Shown piece after piece: positions 1-6,496 of a DNA stretch of 14,857 bases. The position numbers and the translations under genes are program-made. This DNA is from JBBPYA01 sp038200385 (GTDB lineage Bacteria > Actinomycetota > Actinomycetes > Mycobacteriales > Geodermatophilaceae), in contig JBBPYA010000350.1 of assembly GCA_038200385.1 (NCBI GenBank), positions 1-14,857 on the forward strand, read 5' to 3'. Numbering within the stretch: the stretch's first letter is position 1; each line of letters opens with the position of its first letter. The notes under the pieces were generated by a model, which saw only the letters and a list, made by a program, of their open reading frames with translations, was not told where the DNA came from and did not search any database.

Positions 1-99
1 GCTGGGCTGCCGACCGTGCCGCCGCACGTGATCGGCCAGATCCACTGGGGACGGTGGCAGCAGCCGCAGCCCGGAACCAGTCGCGGTGGCCGTGCTCAT
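1..99 (-). CDS. Probable NuoF-like NADH dehydrogenase module protein, N-terminal fragment
   Basis: Only the first 33 codons are visible; the gene runs off the left edge of the window. The ATG at 99 overlaps the stop of the upstream ferric-reductase-like gene as ATGA, so it is the last visible member of that operon and is translationally coupled to it. The visible peptide contains RLLPPSPVDLADHVRRHG. From memory, this resembles the N-terminus of the NuoF-type (51-kDa, FMN/Fe-S, NADH-oxidising) proteins that sit beside ferric-reductase-like and ApbE genes in many actinobacteria. If so, it would pass electrons from NADH to the membrane cytochrome. No cofactor motif is inside the window, so the call rests on a short N-terminal pattern plus gene context. 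The existence of the gene is likelier than its name. Confidence 0.5.
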   Translation of the reverse strand, partial: MSTATATGSGLRLLPPSPVDLADHVRRHGRQPS

Positions 100-683
100 C
101 GGGTCCGGGCCAGGGTCCTGGTGGCACGACGCCGGCCGTCGTCGTACGCCGTCCCGATCGCGGCCGGGATCTCGGGGCGCTTGGCCCGCGACCAGCGCCA
201 GCCCGCCGCGCCGACCACCGCGGCCGCACAGCCCAGCGTGATCCACCGCAGCAGACCACTGCCCAGGTCGGTGCCCGCGGCCAGGGCGTGCAACACCGCC
301 AGGGGCAAGGCGGCGTACTTCCACACCCGGGGACCGAGCCTGGTCCGCAGCAGGCTGGTCGCGACAATCGCGAGGGTCAGATCGAAGGCCACCGTGCCCA
401 GCCCGACGGCCATCGGTCGCCAGCCGGACGTGAACGGGACCACGGCACTGACCACCCCGATGTCCACGTAGTTGTCCAGGACGGCGACGCCGACGTGCAC
501 GACAAGGAAGCTGACCGCGAGCAGTCCGGCGATCCGGTGCAGGCCGATCCCGAAGGTCCGCGCAGCCGGGCCGGCCGGTGGCCGTCCTCCGAGCAGCAGG
601 CCCAGGACTGCGACCAGGGTGAAGAGCAGCAGCGAGACGACGCCGGTGGCCCGGTTGAGGTACCACAGCGCCGCCAGACTCAT
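96..683 (-). CDS. Ferric-reductase-like transmembrane (cytochrome b) protein
   Basis: This is a 195-residue integral membrane protein with about five or six hydrophobic segments, near residues 14-32, 51-70, 74-84, 92-112, 124-138 and 146-161. The pattern (LHRIAGLLAVSFLVVH around 48-63, then VVPFTSGWRP) matches the actinobacterial ferric-reductase-like transmembrane domain family, which carries haem and moves electrons across the membrane. Visible candidate haem ligands are His49, His63 and His132. In the family members I remember, the helix that contains the last His carries a second His about a dozen residues earlier (a VHW motif). Here the stretch reads RVWKYAALPLAVLH and lacks it. The start is the ATG at 683, which overlaps the apbE stop (ATGA); upstream in-frame codons do not look like this family. 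The gene is coupled to apbE upstream and to the NuoF-like gene downstream. The C-terminus is basic and Arg-rich. Confidence 0.8.
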   Translation of the reverse strand: MSLAALWYLNRATGVVSLLLFTLVAVLGLLLGGRPPAGPAARTFGIGLHRIAGLLAVSFLVVHVGVAVLDNYVDIGVVSAVVPFTSGWRPMAVGLGTVAFDLTLAIVATSLLRTRLGPRVWKYAALPLAVLHALAAGTDLGSGLLRWITLGCAAAVVGAAGWRWSRAKRPEIPAAIGTAYDDGRRRATRTLARTR

Positions 684-1684
684 GCCGCACGCTCCGACGG
701 CCAGGCCACGACCGGGTACACGGTCCCGTCGATGTGCACGAGCCGCGCGGTCAGGCCGCGCTCGGCTAGCCACTCGGGCGCGGCCCACCCCAGGACGATG
801 GAGGCGGTGCTGGCGATGTTGGCGTCCAGGCAGCTGGCCGCGGCGACGCTGACGGTGCGCCACGGCGACACCGCGGGGACGCCGGTCAGCGGATCGATGA
901 TGTGGTGCTGCCACAGTCCGTCCCGGCACCAGCGGCGCGCCGTCGTACTCGACGTGGCCAAGCCCCCGGACTGCACGGTGATCAGCTGCGAGGACCCGGT
1001 GGCGGGCTCGTCGGGATGTCCGGTGGCGTCCTGAACCCTGATGTCCCAGCCCTGCCGCGGCGCCGGACCGGCTACGGCGATGTCGCCGCCGAGGCTGACC
1101 AGCACCCCGCAGCCGCAGCGGGCGGCGATGGCGGCGGCGGCGCGGTCGGCGGCGAGCGCCTTGGCCGTCGCTCCGAGATCGAGCCGGACACCGGCCGGGA
1201 CCCGGACGGTGCGGGCGGTCGGATCCAGGTGGATGTCCTGCCAGCGGTGCCGGGGTGCGCGGGCGACGCTGACCCGGGCGGGCCCGACCCGCGCCGCCCC
1301 CAGCCGTGCCGGACCGATCGTCCCGGAACCGACATCACCCAGCGGGACGTCGGCGAAGTCGCGGTCGTACCCGGCCTCGGCCATTGCCGAGGCGAGCGTG
1401 GGGTCGACGGTGCCGTCGGTCAGCCGGGCAGCGCGCAAGGCTGCCGCGAGGGCGTCGTACAGCAGCGGGCTGACCGGGACCGGAGTGCCGGCGGAGCCGT
1501 CCAGACCGGCGATCTCGGCATCGGGGCGGAATCGGCTGCAGGCCAGGTCCAGCGCGTCGAGATCGGTTGCCAGCAGGGCGACGGCCCGCTCGAGTCGAGC
1601 CGGTTCGGTGACGACCACCCGGACGCCGACTCCGATCGCCCGCCAGTCGGCACTGTGCACCCGCGCGGCAGCCACCGGGGTCAC
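680..1684 (-). CDS. apbE: FAD:protein FMN transferase (ApbE family)
   Basis: This 334-residue protein belongs to the ApbE family, which cleaves FAD and attaches FMN covalently to a Thr/Ser of a target protein, or in some members acts as an Mg-dependent FAD pyrophosphatase. Recognisable blocks in order are DALDLACSRFRPDAEI near the N-terminus, LTDGTVDPTLASAMAEAGYD, RLDLGATAKALAADRAA, VSLGGDIAVAG, GGLATSSTTARRW, HHIIDPLTGVPA, and the C-terminal metal-site region SCLDANIASTASIVLG. Length is normal for the family. There is no signal peptide, so it would act in the cytoplasm. The GTG start at 1684 overlaps the stop of the anchor protein (GTGA) and its own stop overlaps the ferric-reductase-like gene (ATGA), so the three genes form one operon. 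Its substrate should be encoded nearby, but no FMN-binding domain with the usual SGAT-type site is visible in the window. Confidence 0.93.
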   Translation of the reverse strand: MTPVAAARVHSADWRAIGVGVRVVVTEPARLERAVALLATDLDALDLACSRFRPDAEIAGLDGSAGTPVPVSPLLYDALAAALRAARLTDGTVDPTLASAMAEAGYDRDFADVPLGDVGSGTIGPARLGAARVGPARVSVARAPRHRWQDIHLDPTARTVRVPAGVRLDLGATAKALAADRAAAAIAARCGCGVLVSLGGDIAVAGPAPRQGWDIRVQDATGHPDEPATGSSQLITVQSGGLATSSTTARRWCRDGLWQHHIIDPLTGVPAVSPWRTVSVAAASCLDANIASTASIVLGWAAPEWLAERGLTARLVHIDGTVYPVVAWPSERAA

Positions 1685-2040
1685 CGCGAGCCCCCCGACG
1701 TGGCCTGCGGCTGCCGCCCGGCGCCCGGCCCGACGGTGCCCCCCGCCTTGTTGCCGGTACCCGACGTGCTGCCGGTGCCCGACGTGCTGCCGGTGCCCGA
1801 CGTACCGGCGGTGCCCGACGCAGTGCCGTTGCCCGAGGGCACCGTGGCGGAGGGCTGCAGCGAGTCGTCGACCGTCGCGCTTGTCGCCGCGGCGGACGAG
1901 GCCTGCGCGGCCGCTCCGGCGACGATGAGCCCGGTGCCGGCCAGCGACGTCACCGTCAGGCCCAGCGCGGCCGCGCCGAGCCGCTTGCGGACCTGCTCAC
2001 GGGTACGCGCGGTGGGGGTCGGCACTGGTTGCCTGATCAT
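1681..2040 (-). CDS. Membrane-anchored Ser/Thr/Gly-rich small protein
   Basis: This 119-residue protein has a basic cytoplasmic N-terminus (TARTREQVRKR), one hydrophobic segment near residues 26-46 (LGAAALGLTVTSLAGTGLIV), and an exported low-complexity tail of Ser/Thr/Gly built on repeats of STSGTG, ending QATSGGSR. It is the first gene of the apbE operon and overlaps apbE by 4 bp. In related actinobacterial clusters this position is held by an FMN-binding-domain protein whose Ser/Thr-rich linker precedes the flavinylated domain. Here only the anchor and linker are present. Whether the tail is itself modified, or the gene has lost its functional domain, cannot be decided from the sequence. 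The ATG at 2040 is supported by a well-placed -10 element seven bases upstream, which suggests leaderless transcription. No family is recognised beyond this architecture. Confidence 0.7.
   Translation of the reverse strand: MIRQPVPTPTARTREQVRKRLGAAALGLTVTSLAGTGLIVAGAAAQASSAAATSATVDDSLQPSATVPSGNGTASGTAGTSGTGSTSGTGSTSGTGNKAGGTVGPGAGRQPQATSGGSR
1753..1842. repeat. 18-bp tandem repeat, five degenerate copies
   Basis: Five consecutive 18-bp units (1753-1770, 1771-1788, 1789-1806, 1807-1824, 1825-1842), with the second unit GCCGGTGCCCGACGTGCT. Units 1-3 differ at only a few bases, while 4 and 5 are more diverged. The period is a multiple of three, so copy-number change would lengthen or shorten the Ser/Thr/Gly tail of the anchor protein by six residues without a frameshift. 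Confidence 0.9.
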
Positions 2041-2047
2041 GGACAGG

Positions 2048-2053
2048 ACGTTA
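2048..2053 (-). promoter_or_regulatory. Candidate -10 element for leaderless start of the apbE operon
   Basis: On the minus strand the hexamer TAACGT fits the actinobacterial TANNNT -10 pattern. Its last base is seven bases from the ATG at 2040, so transcription would begin at or next to the start codon. No Shine-Dalgarno sequence precedes that ATG. A -35 box is not convincing. Confidence 0.45.
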
Positions 2054-2194
2054 GGGACCGGCACTGTCGGCGCCCTGTGCCCTTCCTGTGCACGCGCTGT
2101 GTCCCTCGGCGCCACGCCCCGGCGTACCGCGATTCGCCCAGGATTCATCCCGCCCGGTGTTCCGTCGGGCTCGCAGGTGCGCTGGGATGGGTCG

Positions 2195-3493
2195 ATGAGC
2201 CGACACCTGCGCCTGCGGCCCCTGTCCCTGCTCGCCACGGCAGCCGCCGTCGGAGCCGCGATCCTGGCCCCGGCGACCGCGACGGCGTAGTCCGGTCCGG
2301 TGCAGTCCGCGCCGGCGCCGGCCGGGGCGACGCAGCCCGCGGCGGCGCCGGCCGGGACGGCGCAGGAGGCTCCGGCACCGCCGACGGTGCGCTTCGCCTC
2401 GTTCAACGCCTCGCTGAACCGGTCCACCGAGGGCGAGCTGGTCACGGACCTGTCCACCCCCGACGACACCCAGGCGGCCAACGTCGCCGAGATCATCCAG
2501 CGCACCCGCCCCGACGTCCTGCTGATCAACGAGTTCGACTACGACGCGGCGGGTACGGCGCTGGCCCTGTTCCAGGACAACTACCTGTCGGTGGCGCACA
2601 ACGGCGCCCCGCCGATCCGCTACGCCTACCGGTTCGCCGCGCCGTCCAACACCGGCATCCCCAGCGGGTTCGATCTGAACAACGACGGCACCATCGGCGG
2701 CCCGGAGGACGCGCTGGGCTTCGGCTTCTTCCCCGGCCAGTTCGGGATGGCCGTCTACTCCCGGGTCCCGATCGACACCGGGGCGGTCCGCACGTTCCAG
2801 ACGTTCCTGTGGAAGGACAAGCCCGGAGCGCTGCTCCCCGACGACCCGAGCACGCCCGCGCCGGCGGACTACTACTCCCCCGAGGAGCTGAACATCTTCC
2901 GGCTGTCGTCCAAGAGCCACTGGGACCTGCCGCTGCAGATCGGGCCGCGGACCGTGCACTTCCTCGTCAGTCACCCGACGCCGCCGGTCTTCGACGGACC
3001 CGAGGACCGCAACGGCCGACGCAATTTCGACGAGATCGGCTTCTGGTCGGACTACCTCTCCCCGGCGCGCAGCGGCTACATCTACGACGACAACGGCCGC
3101 CGCGGGGGCCTGCGTCCCGGCGAGCTGTTCGTCATCGCCGGCGACCAGAACGCCGACCCGCTGGACGGTGACAGCATCCCCGGCGCCAGCCAGCAGTTGC
3201 TGGACAACCGGCGGGTCAATGACTTCCGGGCTCCGGAGTCCCGCGGCGCTGTGGAGGCGGCCCGCGTCCAGGGTGGGGCGAACGACACCCAGCGCAGCCC
3301 GGCCCGCACGGACACCGCCGACTTCTCCGACACCGCCCCCGGCAACCTGCGCACGGACTACCTGCTGCCAGCTGCGGGCATCAACATCGTCGACTCCCAG
3401 ACGTTCTGGCCGACCTCGGGCAGCCCGCTGTACCGGCTGACCGGCGACGGCGTCACGTTCCCGCTGCCGAGTTCGGACCACCGGCTGATCTAG
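2195..3493 (+). pseudogene. Secreted endonuclease/exonuclease/phosphatase-family protein interrupted by an amber codon
   Basis: Codons from ATG 2195 encode a 31-residue Sec signal peptide (MSRHLRLRPL, hydrophobic core, ending ATATA). An in-frame TAG then stands at 2288-2290, and the same frame continues without further interruption to a TAG at 3491-3493. The mature part carries the full EEP-fold motif set: RFASFNASLNR, VLLINEFD (metal Glu), FLVSHPTPP, IAGDQNADP (GDxN), NLRTDYLLPA and the terminal SSDHRLI. It would be an exported phosphodiesterase, nuclease or phosphatase. Without readthrough, the only in-frame restart nearby is the GTG at 2300, which would give a 397-residue protein lacking a signal peptide and probably stranded in the cytoplasm. 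The codon may have been CAG (Gln) before a single C-to-T change, or may be a sequence error. The protein ends directly after SDHR; as I recall, family members usually have a few more residues there. Confidence 0.75.
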
Positions 3494-3522
3494 GCCGATC
3501 TGCGGTGTAGCCGCCTGATGGT

Positions 3523-3528
3523 TACGTT
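3523..3528 (+). promoter_or_regulatory. Candidate -10 element for leaderless photolyase start
   Basis: TACGTT fits TANNNT and lies six bases before the ATG at 3535. That ATG has no Shine-Dalgarno sequence in the 41-bp gap behind the preceding gene, so a leaderless transcript is plausible. A -35 box is not evident. Confidence 0.35.
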
Positions 3529-3534
3529 GCGGGC

Positions 3535-4881
3535 ATGCCCCCCATCGTCTGGTTCCGACGCGACCTGCGACTGGCCGACCACCCTGCCCTCCGGGCAGCG
3601 ATGGAGGGTTCCGAGCGGATAGTGCCGCTGTTCGTCCTCGACCCGGCGCTGCTGACACCGGCCGGCGCGCCCCGCGTCGCGTTCATGCTGGACTGCCTGC
3701 GCGAGCTCGACAGGGATCTCGGCGGCGGCCTGGTGGTCCGCACCGGCGATCCCGCGGACGTCGTACCGGCGCTCGCCCGCGAGGTGGACGCCGACGCCGT
3801 ACACATCTCGGCGGACTTCAACCCCTACGGCCGTCGACGCGACGAACGCGTCGCCGAGGCGCTGGGCGAGATCCCCCTGACCGCCACCGGATCGCCGTAC
3901 GCCGTCAGCCCGGGGCGCATCCGCAAACCCGACGGCGACCCGTACCGTGTGTACACACCGTTCTACCGGGCATGGAGCGAGCACGGCTGGCCGTCCCCGC
4001 CGCCCCGACCGCGCACCGTCAGCACGGTCGGCGGGCTGCAGTCCGACCGGCTCCCGGCCAAGCCGGACGTCGGCCCGGCGTCCCTGCCCAGCGCCGGGGA
4101 GACCGCCGCGACCACCCGCTGGAAGGATTTCCGCGACGAGCACCTGCAGGGGTACGCCGGGGACCGCAACCGCCCGGACCTGGCGGCCACCAGCCGGCTC
4201 TCGCCGTACCTGCGGTGGGGGTGCCTGCACCCGCGGACCGCGCTGGCCGACCTGCGGGGGCGCACCGGAAAGGGTGCCGAGGTCTTTCGCAAGGAGCTGG
4301 CCTGGCGCGAGTTCTACGCCGACGTGCTCTTCCACCAGCCCGGGTCCGCCCGCGACCACCTCCAACCGCGCTACGCCGAGCTCAAGGTGGACACCGGAAA
4401 GTCGGCCGACGAGCGCTTCGCCGCCTGGTGCGAGGGGCGGACCGGCTATCCGATCGTCGACGCCGGGATGCGCCAGCTCCGGGACGAGGCGTGGCTGCAC
4501 AACCGGGTCCGGATGATCGTGGCGTCATTCCTCGTCAAGGATCTGCACCTGGGCTGGAAGGAGGGCGCGCGGCACTTCATGCGCTACCTCGTCGACGGGG
4601 ACCTGGCCAGCAACCAGCACGGCTGGCAGTGGGTGGCCGGGTCGGGCACCGACGCCGCGCCGTTCTTCCGGGTGTTCAATCCGGTGCTGCAGGGCCAGAA
4701 GTTCGACCCGCAGGGCGAATACGTCCGCCGCTACGTCCAGGAACTCCGCTCGGTCGACGGGCCCGCCGTCCACGAGCCGTGGAAGCTTGACGAGCAGCCG
4801 GCCGGCTACCCTGAGCCGATCGTCGACCACAACGACGAGCGCCGGGAGGCGCTGGCGCGCTACGAGGCGGTGAAGTCCTGA
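3535..4881 (+). CDS. phrB: Deoxyribodipyrimidine photolyase (class I cryptochrome/photolyase family)
   Basis: This 448-residue protein repairs UV-induced cyclobutane pyrimidine dimers using blue light and FADH-. The N-terminal Rossmann-like antenna domain opens with IVWFRRDLRLADHPAL. The C-terminal FAD domain shows LSPYLRWGCLHPR, ELAWREFYADVLF, GRTGYPIVDAGMRQL, LHNRVRMIVASFLVKDL, and the highly conserved LASNQHGWQWVAGSGTDAAP block, which contains FAD-binding and electron-transfer Trp residues. Length is normal and all key blocks are intact. I favour a CPD photolyase of the bacterial class I type over a signalling cryptochrome, but the subtype (CPD or 6-4, MTHF or other antenna) cannot be read directly. 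The ATG at 3535 is the first plausible start and the protein begins MPPIVWFRRD as expected. Its stop codon overlaps the beginning of the next gene. Confidence 0.95.
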   Translation: MPPIVWFRRDLRLADHPALRAAMEGSERIVPLFVLDPALLTPAGAPRVAFMLDCLRELDRDLGGGLVVRTGDPADVVPALAREVDADAVHISADFNPYGRRRDERVAEALGEIPLTATGSPYAVSPGRIRKPDGDPYRVYTPFYRAWSEHGWPSPPPRPRTVSTVGGLQSDRLPAKPDVGPASLPSAGETAATTRWKDFRDEHLQGYAGDRNRPDLAATSRLSPYLRWGCLHPRTALADLRGRTGKGAEVFRKELAWREFYADVLFHQPGSARDHLQPRYAELKVDTGKSADERFAAWCEGRTGYPIVDAGMRQLRDEAWLHNRVRMIVASFLVKDLHLGWKEGARHFMRYLVDGDLASNQHGWQWVAGSGTDAAPFFRVFNPVLQGQKFDPQGEYVRRYVQELRSVDGPAVHEPWKLDEQPAGYPEPIVDHNDERREALARYEAVKS

Positions 4882-5855
4882 CCGCGTCCACGACCGAGGC
4901 CGCCCGGGCCGCAGCCACCTTCGTCGAGCTGGTCGACACCGGGGCGCTGCGGCTGCCCGTCCCCGGCTCGGGCCGGACGTGGGAGCGCTGGCAGGCGCTG
5001 ATCGGGATCGCCCGGACCGACCTGTCGGTCGCCCGGCTGGCCGAGGGACACGCGGACGCGCTGGCCATCCTGACCGAACTGGGTGGCGCGATCCCGCCGG
5101 AGCGCTCGCGGTGGGGGGTCTGGGCCGCCGAACCTCCGCAACCGGTGGTCGAGGCTGTCGAGGACGAGTCCGGCTGGCGGCTGACCGGCACCAAGGCGTG
5201 GTGCTCCGGCGCGCACACCTGCACCCACGCGCTGGTCACGGCCCACACCGGCCCGGACCGCCGGCTGTTCGCCGTCGCCCTGGACGCCGAACACGCCGTC
5301 CCGGTGGAGGACAGCTGGCTGGCCGTGGGGATGGCCGGCAGCGACAGCGGATCGGTGACGTTCAGCGGGGCGCCGGCAGTCCCGGTCGGCGAGCCGGGCC
5401 GGTACGTCGACCGGCCCGGTTTCTGGCACGGCGCCATCGGGGTCGCAGCCTGCTGGTACGGCGGTGCGGCCGGGGTCGCGGACACCCTGCTCGGGCAGGC
5501 GCGGGCCGGCCGTCGGGAGCCGCATGCGCTGGCCCACCTCGGTGCCGCGGACACCGCCCTGCACGCCGCCGGCACCGTGCTGCGGGCCGCCGCTGACGGG
5601 ATCGACGCCGACCCGTTCGACCGGGCAGGGACCGGCCGGGTACGCGCGATGCGCGCGCGGGCCGGGGTCGAGGCCGCCTGCACCGAGGTACTCGCGCGGG
5701 TCGGCCGGGCCACCGGTGCAGTTCCGCTGGCTGCCGACCGCGCGCACGCGAGGCGGGTGGCGGACCTGACGGTCTTCCTGCGGCAGAGCCACGCCGAGCG
5801 CGACCTGGCCGAACTCGGCAGCCTGCTCGCCGACGGCGCAGGTGCCGGATGGTGA
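4878..5855 (+). CDS. Acyl-CoA dehydrogenase-like protein with apparent CTG start
   Basis: The reading frame is 325 codons if it starts at CTG 4878. Family-like sequence begins at once (ARAAATFVELVDTGALRLPVPG) and continues through ARTDLSVARLAEGHADALAIL, WRLTGTKAWCSGAHTCTHALV (flavin-domain beta strand), GVAACWYGGAAGVADTL, and the end LRQSHAERDLAELGSLL. It is somewhat short for an acyl-CoA dehydrogenase, and I could not identify the catalytic Glu, so 'like' is deliberate. Between an upstream in-frame stop at 4812 and GTG 5145 the frame has no ATG, GTG or TTG. The CTG sits in a CTGA overlap with the photolyase stop, exactly where an ATGA start would be expected, with GGTGA just upstream at 4869-4873. 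Starting at GTG 5145 would remove 89 conserved residues. The gene overlaps the methyltransferase downstream. It could be functional through weak CTG initiation, or start-codon mutated. Confidence 0.72.
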   Translation: MTASTTEAARAAATFVELVDTGALRLPVPGSGRTWERWQALIGIARTDLSVARLAEGHADALAILTELGGAIPPERSRWGVWAAEPPQPVVEAVEDESGWRLTGTKAWCSGAHTCTHALVTAHTGPDRRLFAVALDAEHAVPVEDSWLAVGMAGSDSGSVTFSGAPAVPVGEPGRYVDRPGFWHGAIGVAACWYGGAAGVADTLLGQARAGRREPHALAHLGAADTALHAAGTVLRAAADGIDADPFDRAGTGRVRAMRARAGVEAACTEVLARVGRATGAVPLAADRAHARRVADLTVFLRQSHAERDLAELGSLLADGAGAGW

Positions 5856-6469
5856 GCGGGTCGCGGCTGCCCGACGACTACTTCGACGAGCTGTACGCCG
5901 GGAACGGGGACCCGTGGGGGTTCGCCGACCGGTGGTACGAGCAACGCAAGCGCGACCTGGCGATGGCCGTGCTGCCCCGCCGCCGGTACACCGCCGCGTT
6001 CGAACCCGGCTGCTCCCTGGGCATCCAGACTCTCGAGCTGGCGTCGCGCTGCGACCGGGTACTGGCCACCGATGTCTCCAGGGCCGCCCTGACCGCCGCG
6101 GCGCAACGTCTCTCGGGGCAGCCGGGAGTCGAGCTGCGCCGCTGGGCGCTCGGGGACCCCTGGCCGGATGAGCGCTTCGACCTCGTCGTCCTGAGCGAGG
6201 TCCTCTACTACCTGCAGGCGCCGACGCTCCTCGACGTACTGACCTCGGCTCGCGACGCGCTGGTGCCCGGCGGGCAGTTGCTCGCGGTGCACTGGCGGCA
6301 CCCGGTCGCGGACTACCCGCTCGGCGGGGACGACGTGCACGCCGCGCTGGCCGCAGTGGACGAGCTGACCCTGGTGGCGCGCTACGACGACGCCGACGTG
6401 CTGATCGAGTGCTACCAGCGCATTCCGCCCGAGCCGGTGTCGGTGGCCGCCGCCGAGGGGTTGAGTTGA
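5849..6469 (+). CDS. NodS-like class I SAM-dependent methyltransferase
   Basis: This 206-residue protein has the Rossmann methyltransferase core: FEPGCSLGIQTLELA (motif I, SAM binding), VLATDVSRAAL (acidic end of strand 2), FDLVVLSEVLYYL (motif IV) and LVPGGQLLAVHWRHP (motif VI). The opening YFDELYAGNGDPWGFADRWYEQRKR is typical of the NodS-like group; NodS itself N-methylates a deacetylated chitooligosaccharide. The substrate here is unknown. The ATG at 5849 overlaps the dehydrogenase-like stop by 7 bp, so the two are translationally coupled. In other actinobacteria I recall this pair with a PIG-L deacetylase and a glycosyltransferase, which suggests work on an amino-sugar or glycoconjugate, but neither partner is present here. 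Convergent with the ABC permease downstream, 27 bp away. Confidence 0.85.
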   Translation: MVSGSRLPDDYFDELYAGNGDPWGFADRWYEQRKRDLAMAVLPRRRYTAAFEPGCSLGIQTLELASRCDRVLATDVSRAALTAAAQRLSGQPGVELRRWALGDPWPDERFDLVVLSEVLYYLQAPTLLDVLTSARDALVPGGQLLAVHWRHPVADYPLGGDDVHAALAAVDELTLVARYDDADVLIECYQRIPPEPVSVAAAEGLS

Positions 6470-6496
6470 CGGGGGCGTCCCGACGGAAGCCGACCG

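Noticed and set aside
902..2290. 462-codon plus-strand frame across apbE and the anchor gene
   Set aside because: Antisense shadow of the apbE operon. Only its last 31 codons (from 2195) are real, as the EEP signal peptide. Its LPVPDV repeats are the antisense reading of the 18-bp repeat.
2051..3658. 535-codon open frame on the minus strand
   Set aside because: Antisense to the EEP-fold gene; composition is Arg/Gly/Val-rich with no domain or motif, and it covers a divergent promoter region.
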